Shown here piece by piece: positions 42,493 through 50,507 of a DNA stretch of 64,000 nt; position 1 is the stretch's first letter, and each line of letters begins with the position of its first letter. The position numbers were made by a program, and so were the translations under genes. The stretch lies in NCBI GenBank assembly GCA_025463135.1, contig JAOAPY010000038.1, positions 1-64,000 on the forward strand, read 5' to 3'. A model generated the notes under the pieces. It was not told the origin of the DNA. It saw only the letters and a program-made list of their open reading frames with translations, and ran no database searches. Source of the stretch: Acidobacteriota bacterium (GTDB taxonomy: Bacteria; Acidobacteriota; Blastocatellia; Pyrinomonadales; Pyrinomonadaceae).

Positions 42493-42524
42493 AAAAGGCC
42501 GCCTCTTTCACAAGGCGGCCTTTT
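42493..42524. terminator. Bidirectional rho-independent terminator between redoxin and maf
   Basis: AAAAGGCCGCCT and AGGCGGCCTTTT form a 12-bp perfect stem around a short loop, with A-tract on one side and T-tract on the other. The flanking genes converge here, so it can end transcription from both strands. Confidence 0.92.
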
Positions 42525-42530
42525 CTGCAT

Positions 42531-43124
42531 TCACACCTTCAACGCGAGCTCATACGCAAGTCTGACAGGCAGGCCCACGATATTAAAATAGTCGCCCTGA
42601 ATCTCTTTGATGAAGAGCGCCGCGCCTCCCTGCACTGCATAGGCGCCGGCCTTGCCGGTTGGTTCTCCGGTACCTACGTACCATTCAATCTCTTCTGCGG
42701 ACAGAGCGCCGAACCGCACACGCGAGGTTTCGTGGTCCACGATGGAACAGCCGCTCAGCCCAGCTCGCACCAGGGCGACTCCGGTCAGTACCTCATGCCA
42801 CTTACCGCTCAATAGACCCAACATACGCCTGGCATCATCGCTGTCACGGGGTTGGCCGAGAATCTCTCCTTCAATTACGACTACCGTATCGGCGCCCAAC
42901 ACCAATGCTTCCGTTTTTTGGGCCGCAACCGCCGCGGCTTTCATGCGCGCGAGGCGTTTAACATAAGGTATCGGCTCCTCGTCCGCGCCGCGGGTTTCGT
43001 CGACGTTGGGCGCGCACATCTCAAAGGGCCAGCCCACGGCGCGCAGTATCTCTGCCCGGCGTGGACTGGTCGACGCCAAAATCAACGGCTCTCTGAAAAC
43101 GTTACGCATTTCAATCTTAATCAC
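42531..43124 (-). CDS. maf: Maf-family nucleotide pyrophosphatase
   Basis: 197 residues with the Maf signatures LILASTSPRRAEILR at the start, VDETRGADEEP, YVKRLARMKAAAV, ALVLGADTVVVI, LGQPRDSDDARRMLGLLSGKWHEVLTGVAL and GKAGAYAVQGGAALFIKEIQGDYFNIVGLP. It hydrolyses non-canonical nucleotides such as dTTP/UTP or m7GTP. The start may be GTG at 43124 or ATG at 43109; the site is not decided. Terminator shared with the converging redoxin gene. Confidence 0.92.
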   Translation of the reverse strand: MIKIEMRNVFREPLILASTSPRRAEILRAVGWPFEMCAPNVDETRGADEEPIPYVKRLARMKAAAVAAQKTEALVLGADTVVVIEGEILGQPRDSDDARRMLGLLSGKWHEVLTGVALVRAGLSGCSIVDHETSRVRFGALSAEEIEWYVGTGEPTGKAGAYAVQGGAALFIKEIQGDYFNIVGLPVRLAYELALKV

Positions 43125-43248
43125 TCTGCTTGTCGCTCCTCTCGCTTGTCCGCTAGACTGACAGACATTCTATTTGCGGTTTTACGATTTCGCGATTGTA
43201 GATTGAAGACTGCGGATCACAAATTGGAAAGTCGGTGAGAAGGACCGA

Positions 43249-43761
43249 ATGGATCAATTCATTAACGCACTGCCTGCCCTGTTGGGCGCCGCCGGGGGCG
43301 CACAAGAAGTTATCGAGGCCGCTGCTCTCGCCGTTTGGAATCACGTCGCGGGTGAGGGACTGCGACAACAGACCAGGGCCACCTGTCTTGATAAGCAAAG
43401 GCTGATAGTGGCGGTTTCCGATTCGGTGTGGCAACACCAGCTCGAACTGATGAGTTCTCAATTCCTGTTTCGCTTGAATGCGCTGCTTGGTCAGGGCACC
43501 GTCAGGTTCATCGAATTTCGTGTCGATCCTAAAACGGTTGAGATTGGTCGGGAGCGAAATCCGCAACAGCAAAAGATTGCGCGAAACAAGCAAGCGCTTC
43601 CGCAGCCGATATCTCTGGAATTGGTTTCCGCGGCTGCTTTAATTCATGATCCGGATCTGCGCCGTTCTTTTCTTGGCGCAGCCCACAGCTGCGTCCGTCG
43701 CCGCGAATCAAATCATGACGATCGGGTGCGGCCACGCGATAACGGGTCAGGGAACGGATAA
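43249..43761 (+). CDS. DUF721/DciA-like protein
   Basis: 170 residues. The N-terminal DciA-type domain (DUF721) is visible as VIEAAALAVWNHVAGEGLRQQTRATCLDKQRLIVAVSDSVWQHQLELM then RLNALLGQGTVRFIEFRVDP. DciA family proteins load the replicative helicase in bacteria without DnaC. The C-terminal tail is basic and variable (HSCVRRRESNHDDRVRPRD). Six bases before gatC, so they are likely cotranscribed. A helicase-loading function is inferred from the family only. Confidence 0.72.
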   Translation: MDQFINALPALLGAAGGAQEVIEAAALAVWNHVAGEGLRQQTRATCLDKQRLIVAVSDSVWQHQLELMSSQFLFRLNALLGQGTVRFIEFRVDPKTVEIGRERNPQQQKIARNKQALPQPISLELVSAAALIHDPDLRRSFLGAAHSCVRRRESNHDDRVRPRDNGSGNG

Positions 43762-43767
43762 TAACTA

Positions 43768-44064
43768 ATGCCAATCAACGAGTCCGATATTGAAAAAATC
43801 GCGCAGCTTGCGCATCTCGAGATTAGCCGCGAAGAAGTAAAAGTCTTCGCGCCGCAGATTGCCGAAATCGTGACCTATGTTGAGCAGCTCAATGAAGTTG
43901 ACACGCGTAGCATCGAGCCTGCACTAGGCGGTCTGACACCGGAGGGTGAACTCACCGCATCGACCCGCGACGATGTAGTTGCACCTTCGCTCGGGCAAAG
44001 GCTCGCACTTGAAGAGGCCCCGGACGCGGCAGCGGGCCATTTTCGCGTACCAAAGATTCTGTAG
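43768..44064 (+). CDS. gatC: Glutamyl-tRNA(Gln)/aspartyl-tRNA(Asn) amidotransferase subunit C
   Basis: 98 residues with the GatC pattern: IEKIAQLAHLEISREEVKVFAPQIAEIVTYVEQLNEVDT then LGGLTPEGEL... and a closing GHFRVPKIL. GatC stabilises the GatA-GatB complex, which converts misacylated Glu-tRNA-Gln and Asp-tRNA-Asn. Followed after 35 bases by gatA; gatB is not in the window. Confidence 0.95.
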   Translation: MPINESDIEKIAQLAHLEISREEVKVFAPQIAEIVTYVEQLNEVDTRSIEPALGGLTPEGELTASTRDDVVAPSLGQRLALEEAPDAAAGHFRVPKIL

Positions 44065-44099
44065 GTTGTTAATTCAATTCCTGCCCCAGGCCGTCAATA

Positions 44100-45560
44100 A
44101 TGATTACATCCGAGACCATCACACAAACGCGAGACCGCATCGTCACCGGTGAAACAAACGCGCGCTCGGTCGCAGAGTCGGCCGTAGGCGCTGCCGAAAA
44201 GCTTAACGGATCGTTAAATGCGTTTCTCGAAATTGATCGGCAGGGTGCAGTGACACGCGCCTCTGAAGTTGATGCACAATTGAAGAACGATGCGGCCCCG
44301 GTGTTGGCAGGGGTTCCCATAGCTATTAAAGACAACATCTGCGTTCGCGGTTTGCAGACCTCGTGCGGCTCAAAGATTCTCGGCGACTATCATCCACCCT
44401 ACAACGCCACCGTCATTGATCGATTGCTGGCGGCCGGCGCGGTTATCATCGGCAAAACGAACTGCGACGAATTCGCGATGGGTTCCTCCAATGAAAACTC
44501 CGCTTTCGGAACGGTGAAAAATCCCTGGGACACGGCGCGAGTGCCGGGAGGTTCATCCGGCGGTTCGGCAGCAGCGGTGGCAGCGGGAATTGTTCCGGTG
44601 GCGCTGGGATCTGATACGGGCGGTTCGGTGCGCCAGCCGGCCTCTTTATGCGGCGTCGTTGGATTGAAGCCGACTTATGGACGCAATTCTCGCTACGGCC
44701 TCGTCGCCTTCGCCTCTTCACTGGATCAAATAGGAATATTCGCGCGCAACGTAAGCGATGTGGCGACAGTCCTGGGCGTGATCGCCGGGCGTGACCCACA
44801 TGACGCGACCACTGCCGATGTACCGGTCCCTGACTACGTCGCAGCTTTGAACGGAGAGATCAAAGGTTCAAGGATCGGATTTCCACGCGCCTTATTCGGC
44901 CGGGGATTGGACGCCGACGTCCGCGCCTCGGTGGAAGGAGCGGTGCAAACTTACCGCGACCTGGGCGCTGAGATTGTCGAAGTCGATCTGCCACACGCCA
45001 AATACGCTATCGCGGTTTACTATATCATCGCCACCGCTGAGGCTTCGTCTAACCTCGCTCGTTTCGACGGGGTACGCTATGGCTTTCGCGCCGAAGAAGC
45101 GCCCGAACTGCGCTCAATGTACCGGCGCACTCGGGAAGAAGGATTTGGGCCCGAAGTAAAGCGACGAATCATGCTTGGCACTTATGTCCTGTCGGCAGGC
45201 TATTACGAAGCGTACTATCACAAGGCCCAGCAGGTACGCACGCTGTTGAAAGATGATTTTCGCCGCGCCTTCGCAGTTTGTGATGCCATCATCACTCCGA
45301 CCTCGCCGACAACCGCTTTCATGATAGGGGAAAAAGTTAACGACCCGCTGGCGATGTACTTGAACGACATCTACACGGTGACCGCCAATCTCGCCGGCAT
45401 ACCGGGGCTGAGTGTCCCGTGCGGCTTGTCATCAGCGGGGTTGCCGGTGGGGTTTCAATTGCTTGGACCATACTGGTCGGAACCTGCCTTGCTGCGGCTG
45501 GGAGATGTGTACCAGCAGGCGCGGCCCTCGTCCCTGGCACGTCCGCCAGTCTACGCTTGA
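44100..45560 (+). CDS. gatA: Glutamyl-tRNA(Gln)/aspartyl-tRNA(Asn) amidotransferase subunit A
   Basis: 486 residues of the amidase-signature family. The Ser-cisSer-Lys triad is visible as K in [12 protein letters not shown] and the two serines in the Gly/Ser-rich [35 protein letters not shown]. It releases ammonia from glutamine or asparagine and channels it to GatB. C-terminal segments [13 protein letters not shown] and [11 protein letters not shown] are typical. Overlaps nothing; directly downstream of gatC. Confidence 0.97.
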   Translation: MITSETITQTRDRIVTGETNARSVAESAVGAAEKLNGSLNAFLEIDRQGAVTRASEVDAQLKNDAAPVLAGVPIAIKDNICVRGLQTSCGSKILGDYHPPYNATVIDRLLAAGAVIIGKTNCDEFAMGSSNENSAFGTVKNPWDTARVPGGSSGGSAAAVAAGIVPVALGSDTGGSVRQPASLCGVVGLKPTYGRNSRYGLVAFASSLDQIGIFARNVSDVATVLGVIAGRDPHDATTADVPVPDYVAALNGEIKGSRIGFPRALFGRGLDADVRASVEGAVQTYRDLGAEIVEVDLPHAKYAIAVYYIIATAEASSNLARFDGVRYGFRAEEAPELRSMYRRTREEGFGPEVKRRIMLGTYVLSAGYYEAYYHKAQQVRTLLKDDFRRAFAVCDAIITPTSPTTAFMIGEKVNDPLAMYLNDIYTVTANLAGIPGLSVPCGLSSAGLPVGFQLLGPYWSEPALLRLGDVYQQARPSSLARPPVYA

Positions 45561-45597
45561 AAAAGCCATTGATCTTTCGTAGACCGTTCGGACAAGA

Positions 45598-45674
45598 TTC
45601 CTTTGCGTCTTTGCGGGAGTCTCTTCACGGGCCACAAAGAATTTCGCGCAAAGACGCAAAGACGCAAAAGGCGC
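45598..45674. repeat. CGCAAAG hairpin within the broken I42-inhibitor gene
   Basis: Left arm TTCCTTTGCGTCTTTGCGGG, right arm GCGCAAAGACGCAAAGACGC then AAAAGG. It is the same family as 27458-27583. It lies where the inhibitor-like frame loses family similarity (see next entry). Confidence 0.65.
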
Positions 45675-45689
45675 CAATGATGCACGCCA

Positions 45690-45871
45690 CCGCTTCCTAT
45701 TCCTGTTGATGTATTCTCGAAATGGTCAGTAAGCAATTCGCAAATGGGCTGGCCGTCGTGTTCGACTACCCAGACAAAACCTGTCGTCGCGTTTTCCCGC
45801 AGGGAAATCTGGAGCTCGCCGCCCTTTGGGCAAGTCCAATTCGCTACCATCGGCACTCTCGTCGACTTCAA
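45690..45871 (-). pseudogene. Truncated I42/chagasin-type protease-inhibitor gene
   Basis: On the minus strand, a TTG-started frame (45871) reads MVANWTCPKGGELQISLREN, then ATTGFVWVVEHDG, then a Gly/His-rich GIGSGGVHHW. This matches the first half of chagasin-like cysteine-protease inhibitors (I42 family): the (P/A)TTG(F/Y) loop is one of the binding loops, and GxxH(x)W resembles the second. After that Trp the frame runs into the CGCAAAG hairpin and family similarity stops, so the C-terminal half and its last binding loop are missing. No signal peptide is seen. It is probably a decayed gene. Confidence 0.5.
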
Positions 45872-45875
45872 TCAA

Positions 45876-46202
45876 TTATCCGTCCTCATTACTGTTCGTT
45901 AATCTTCGCGCGGGTTCAGGAGTTACTTTCGGTAACGTCTTCTTATCGGGAATAAGATCACCCGTAAAGATCTCGACGACATTCTTGGTGGCGCCCACTA
46001 TGGGGATCACGTCCAGTCCCACATGGACCATGCCGGGTATCAGTCCCTTCTTTTTTATTTCATAACCCGCCAGGCCGACGGCGAAAACTGAACCGGCGAT
46101 GGGAACCAGTTTCATCGCACGCTTTACCACCTGCCAACTGCCGGCTCGTAGCATTCTTCGTTTCAAAGTAGTGGGCATGCCATCATTGTACGCTCCAAAC
46201 AT
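45876..46202 (-). CDS. Small hydrophobic hypothetical protein
   Basis: 108 residues from the ATG at 46202; an ATG at 46178 (MPTTLKRRMLRAGSW) is an alternative start. Two hydrophobic segments are visible (KLVPIAGSVFAVGLAGYEI at about 31-49 and LIPGMVHVGLDVIPIVGAT at about 54-72), with a basic N-terminus. No domain is recognised. It ends five bases before the truncated inhibitor frame on the same strand, so the two may once have been cotranscribed. Confidence 0.5.
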   Translation of the reverse strand: MFGAYNDGMPTTLKRRMLRAGSWQVVKRAMKLVPIAGSVFAVGLAGYEIKKKGLIPGMVHVGLDVIPIVGATKNVVEIFTGDLIPDKKTLPKVTPEPARRLTNSNEDG

Positions 46203-46296
46203 CGGCGCGCAAATTCGCCTGGGCGCTGAGGTGCGATTCGAGATGTGCTAGCATTAAGACGCTCTACAATACTGCTGAGTTCTTCAATTGACCTGA

Positions 46297-47385
46297 ATGC
46301 ATTTACCAAGGAAAGAACGGCACGCCGGAGACTCGCGGTCCCAGGCCGGCGCGGGCACGCTCCTGCTGGCCACACTGCTCATAACGCTGTTGCTGGTTGC
46401 TTGTAGTTCCGGAAAGCAGTCTGCCACTCACCACCTGTTGATCTACACGCCGCACGGGCCGGACTTGTTGGTCCACTTCGTTGCCCGTTACAAAGCGGCA
46501 CATCCGGAAACCGAGGTGCAGGTTTTGGATATTGGCTCGCGCCAAATCCTCGAGCGCATCCGGGCCGAACGCAATCGCCCACAGGGTGATCTTTGGTGGG
46601 GCGCGGCGCACACCACCTTTCAAACCGCTGCTGATGATAATCTCCTGGCTACCTATCGCCCGACCTGGGCAGACAAGGTACCCGCCTCCGCCCGCGATTC
46701 ACAGGATCGCTGGTACGGCACCTATGAAACGCCCGAAGTGATTGTCTATAACAGCGATGGAGTCACGGCCGCCGAAGCGCCACGCGATTGGGATGACGTG
46801 CTCGATCCCAAATGGCGCGATAAGATTTTGATTCGCAATCCGATTCCCTCCGATACGATGCGCGTCATCTTTGGCGCGATTATCTGGCGTTCTATTAAGG
46901 ATACTGGTTCACCAGAGAAGGGTTATGACTGGCTCCGTCGACTGGATACTAACGTGCATGAATACACCGCCGACGGCACCTTCATGATGCAAAAACTCGC
47001 CCGTCGCGAAGGACTGATCAGTCTGTGGGACATGCCGGACGCGCGTCTGTTCAAAGAGCAGAAGGGCCTGCCGGTCGCCTACAATATTCCCACCAGCGGC
47101 ACGCCGGTGGTTACGGAGGGCATCGCAATTGTTCGTGGCGCTCCGCATGAAGATGAGGCGCGGCGCTTTTATGAGTTCGTCACCACGACGGAGAGCCTGG
47201 TCCAGGCGGCCCAAAAGTTTTATCGCATGCCGGTACGCACGGATATTGATCGAAAGCAGTTGCCGCCCTGGATGAATGAACCGTTCACACGGCTGCCGCT
47301 GGATTGGGACGTGCTCCGCCAACAAGGCGATGACTGGCTGCGTTACTGGGACACGGAAATTCGCGGACGCGGCAGCAGGCACTGA
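46297..47385 (+). CDS. ABC transporter solute-binding lipoprotein (iron type)
   Basis: 362 residues. A lipoprotein signal sequence ends in the lipobox LLVAC (Cys at about 33), so the protein is anchored to the membrane. The mature part resembles type I/II periplasmic binding proteins of the Fe3+/putrescine-like class: HLLIYTPHGPDLLVHFVARY, GDLWWGAAHTTFQTA, WYGTYETPEVIVYNSDG, DWDDVLDPKWRDKILIRNPI and GTPVVTEGIAIV. It delivers its ligand to the ATPase/permease pair encoded downstream. The ligand (ferric iron, thiamine or phosphonate) is not settled. Confidence 0.8.
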   Translation: MHLPRKERHAGDSRSQAGAGTLLLATLLITLLLVACSSGKQSATHHLLIYTPHGPDLLVHFVARYKAAHPETEVQVLDIGSRQILERIRAERNRPQGDLWWGAAHTTFQTAADDNLLATYRPTWADKVPASARDSQDRWYGTYETPEVIVYNSDGVTAAEAPRDWDDVLDPKWRDKILIRNPIPSDTMRVIFGAIIWRSIKDTGSPEKGYDWLRRLDTNVHEYTADGTFMMQKLARREGLISLWDMPDARLFKEQKGLPVAYNIPTSGTPVVTEGIAIVRGAPHEDEARRFYEFVTTTESLVQAAQKFYRMPVRTDIDRKQLPPWMNEPFTRLPLDWDVLRQQGDDWLRYWDTEIRGRGSRH

Positions 47386-47407
47386 AGGCTGTGGATCTCA
47401 TGAGCCA

Positions 47408-47590
47408 AGGGCCTTTATCTCATTCACACCCGGTTTCAACCGGGTCACTGGGGAGCATCTTCTGATTTTCCAACCGTTTCAAGGGTTCCTGATTTTCTAA
47501 GGAGTGAGTAAACCGTTGAAACGGTTAAGCGGGATTTCCGTTCCGCTGATCACCCGGTTGAAACCGGGTGAGAATGAGAGAGAGGCCCTT
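47408..47590. repeat. Triple-hairpin repeat, copy 2 (ACCCGG/CCGGGT family)
   Basis: Outer arms AAGGGCC and GGCCCTT surround TCTCATTCACACCCGG and CCGGGTGAGAATGAGA. ACCCGGTTTCAACCGGGT and ACCCGGTTGAAACCGGGT fold at the two ends, with AACCGTTTCAAGGGTT and AACCGTTGAAACGGTT in between. It sits between the binding-protein gene and the ATPase gene of one ABC transporter. Confidence 0.88.
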
Positions 47591-47632
47591 ATTTCGATGA
47601 TCGAGTTGCCACCTGGTACTTCGTGAACACCG

Positions 47633-48706
47633 ATGCCCCTACTAGTTCTGCATAACCTCTCGAAGCGCTACGATCTGACGCCGGCCGTCAAAGATGTCTC
47701 AGTTGAAGTCGAGCGCGGCGAATTCTTTGGCTTGCTTGGACCATCGGGCTGCGGCAAGACAACGACGCTGCGGATGATTGCGGGACTAGAAAAACCAGAC
47801 TCGGGCTTAATCAACTTCGAAGGTCGCGACATCACCTCGTTGGTACCCGAGGCGCGCGGCTTTGGCATGGTCTTTCAAAACTACGCGCTGTTTCCCCACC
47901 TGAATGTCTTTGAAAATGTAGCCTTTGGTCTGCGGGCCCGCCACAAACCGAAATCTGAAATTGCTGAACGTGTGGCGCTGGCGCTCGATCTGGTGCAACT
48001 GCCTGGGTATGAAAAACGGAATGTCGGGGAGTTGTCAGGCGGGCAACAACAACGCATCGCCATCGCCCGCGCTATCGCAATCGAGCCCGCTCTGTTGTTG
48101 TTTGATGAGCCCCTTTCAAACCTTGACGTTACTCTCCGCGAAGAGACACGTGGCGAATTGCGTGAGCTGGTGGGCCGGCTGGGGCTGACGGCCGTTTACG
48201 TTACACACGATCAGGAAGAGGCGTTTGCACTTTGCGATCGCATCAGTGTCATGTCCACGGGAAGTATCCTGCAGACCGGCAGCCCGCGGGAGTTGTACGT
48301 GCATCCGGCGCAGGTTTCAGTGGCGCGCTTTCTGGGTCGAAATAATCTGATTCGAGCAATGCGTCTTAGCGCTATGAAGTCCGAGCTTGGCGAATTCAAA
48401 ACGCTTGCCGGGGGACACATTCTGCGACTGCCGGTGCGGACCGCGGAGTTGCCGCCGCTGAATCAGCCTTGTGTACTGGCGATCAGGCCCGAACAAGTTT
48501 TGATCTCGAAAGAAAAGGTCGAAGGCGAAAACGCTTTTGCCGCTACGGTGCAGGAGATTCAATTTGCGGGGGCGACATCAAGACTGAGGCTCGATGCCAA
48601 TGGTTTGATAATTGAAGCGTTTGTGATTGGTCTGGCTCCTGGGGTCGTTGGTGATTCTTGTACCGTCACATTGCCGCCGGAGCGAATCGTCCTGTTGAAA
48701 GAGTGA
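47633..48706 (+). CDS. ABC transporter ATP-binding protein (FbpC-like)
   Basis: 357 residues. Walker A is GPSGCGKTT, the Q-loop VFQNYALFPH, signature LSGGQQQRIAIARAIAIEPA, Walker B LLLFDEPLSNLD and H-loop YVTHDQEEA. A C-terminal TOBE-like regulatory domain follows, with RFLGRNNLIRA and LAIRPEQVLISKEK. It drives import through the permease encoded downstream. It belongs to the CUT/iron-type group of importers. Confidence 0.9.
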   Translation: MPLLVLHNLSKRYDLTPAVKDVSVEVERGEFFGLLGPSGCGKTTTLRMIAGLEKPDSGLINFEGRDITSLVPEARGFGMVFQNYALFPHLNVFENVAFGLRARHKPKSEIAERVALALDLVQLPGYEKRNVGELSGGQQQRIAIARAIAIEPALLLFDEPLSNLDVTLREETRGELRELVGRLGLTAVYVTHDQEEAFALCDRISVMSTGSILQTGSPRELYVHPAQVSVARFLGRNNLIRAMRLSAMKSELGEFKTLAGGHILRLPVRTAELPPLNQPCVLAIRPEQVLISKEKVEGENAFAATVQEIQFAGATSRLRLDANGLIIEAFVIGLAPGVVGDSCTVTLPPERIVLLKE

Positions 48707-48803
48707 GTGGCCCTGTGCACTTGCTATCGACCTTATCGGGTCCGCTCGCGGCTTTGCCGCATGAAGTAATTCAGAGGAGCACGCGTTTCAACCCAGGCTA
48801 TTC

Positions 48804-50480
48804 ATGCCATCTCTTCGGCCATCGCCGCGCTGGATTCTTCTGCTGATCACACTAGTGGTCCTGCTCTACGGTGTCGTCTATCCAAACGTCGACACGATAG
48901 CCACGTCACTGCATCACGACGGTCACTGGTCGCCGGCGAATTATCTCGCGCTGCTCTCCCAGAGACTTGCACTTGAAGCGGTCTTTACCAGCATTGGCGT
49001 GTCGGTGGCCACGGTGATCTTATGCGCGCTGGTGGGCATTCCACTCGCATTTCTTTTTGAGCGTTATTCGTTTCCCGGGCGCAATGTGTTTGCCACACTT
49101 GCGGCGCTGCCGTTGGTTTTGCCACCGCTGGTAGGAACAGTAGCTTTCATCTTCCTGTGCGGAGAATCGGGTATCCTGGCGCGCGTGGTCCAACGCGCTT
49201 TGCACCTGCAAGAGCCACCGTGGTCGTTGCGAGGCTGGGGCGCGCTGCTGCTCTTTCATACCTACACGATGTATCCGTTCTTTTACGTGCTCGCCGGCGC
49301 CGGACTGCGCCGCATCGATGCCGGTCTTGCCGAAGCGGGACGCAGCCTGGGCGCCAGGCCGCTGCGTCTGCTGTTTAAGATTGTGTTGCCTCAGCTTACT
49401 CCCTCATTGATCGCCGCCGGCTTGTTGACATTCATGACTTCGATGGCGAGTTTCAGCGCGCCACTGCTGTTCGGAGGTAACGTGCGGGTGCTGACGCTGG
49501 AAATCTTTACCGCGCGTCAGCGCGGCGATCAACCAATGGCGCTGACGGAAACCGTCATACTGGCCGCGATATCCCTGGTAGCACTCCTACTGTTTCAGCG
49601 TTACGAAGGGACCAGGAAATTTGCCGCCGCCGCGATGAAGGGTGCAGCGCGGAGGTACCGGCCACTGGGAACAGGCAGCACACGACTGCTGGCTTTCATC
49701 GTTGGTGTCATCTGCTCGGTCGGGCTCGCATTGCCGGTAGCGACTCTGCTGCTGGTTAGTTTCGCTCGCGATGGACAATGGACCACGCAAACACTTCCGC
49801 CTGCCTACACGCTCGCGAACTATAGCCGCATACTCACGCAAAGAAGTGCCGGTGAGGTCTTTCTCAACAGCCTTTCCATGTCGGCGATCGCCGCGCTGGC
49901 AGCGTTGCTCTGGAGCTTCTGCGTGGTAACACTTTCGATGACGATGAAACGTCGGGTTTCGCGTCGTTTGCTTTCGCTGCTGGTGCTGGTTCCCTGGGCT
50001 TTGCCCGGCACAGTAGTGGCGGTTTCCATTGCCGAGGCGTATGGCGAACCCAGTCTATTGCTGGGCTCGTTTATCCTGGTAGGAACGTTTTGGATCCTGC
50101 CGGTGATTTACTTTTTGCGCTTCATGCCGCTGGTCGTGCGCGCCCTGCAAGCCAGTATGGAACAGATCGATCCCTCCTTACCTGAAGCTGCCGGTAGTTT
50201 GGGCGCCACCTGGTGGCAGCGATTTTGGCGCGTGACCCTGCCACTGGCCGGACCGGGAGCGATAGCCGGCACCCTTTTGGCTTTTGTGATTGCTTTGGGT
50301 GAATATGTGGCATCAGTTCTGGTGTTCGTGCCGACAAACAGACCTGTTTCGATCGCTATCGCGTCAGAGCTGCGCGATTTTAATCTCGGCTCAGCGGCGG
50401 CGTATGGCGTGATTCTTATGGCGATGATCGCGTTGAGTATGATCGTGGCGGCGCGGCTGGAAAGATCGGCGAGTGTTTGA
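48804..50480 (+). CDS. ABC transporter permease, fused double domain (FbpB-like)
   Basis: 558 residues with about 12 membrane segments. There are two BPD_transp_1 domains, each with an EAA-type loop: EAGRSLGARPLRLLFKIVLPQLTPSL at about 173-198 and EAAGSLGATWWQRFWRVTLPLAGPGA at about 458-483. This double arrangement is typical of iron (FbpB) and some thiamine permeases. It forms the membrane channel of the transporter with the ATPase gene upstream. The start is ATG at 48804. Confidence 0.88.
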   Translation: MPSLRPSPRWILLLITLVVLLYGVVYPNVDTIATSLHHDGHWSPANYLALLSQRLALEAVFTSIGVSVATVILCALVGIPLAFLFERYSFPGRNVFATLAALPLVLPPLVGTVAFIFLCGESGILARVVQRALHLQEPPWSLRGWGALLLFHTYTMYPFFYVLAGAGLRRIDAGLAEAGRSLGARPLRLLFKIVLPQLTPSLIAAGLLTFMTSMASFSAPLLFGGNVRVLTLEIFTARQRGDQPMALTETVILAAISLVALLLFQRYEGTRKFAAAAMKGAARRYRPLGTGSTRLLAFIVGVICSVGLALPVATLLLVSFARDGQWTTQTLPPAYTLANYSRILTQRSAGEVFLNSLSMSAIAALAALLWSFCVVTLSMTMKRRVSRRLLSLLVLVPWALPGTVVAVSIAEAYGEPSLLLGSFILVGTFWILPVIYFLRFMPLVVRALQASMEQIDPSLPEAAGSLGATWWQRFWRVTLPLAGPGAIAGTLLAFVIALGEYVASVLVFVPTNRPVSIAIASELRDFNLGSAAAYGVILMAMIALSMIVAARLERSASV

Positions 50481-50507
50481 AGGGACAGATCCTGGTTTTT
50501 TTAACTA

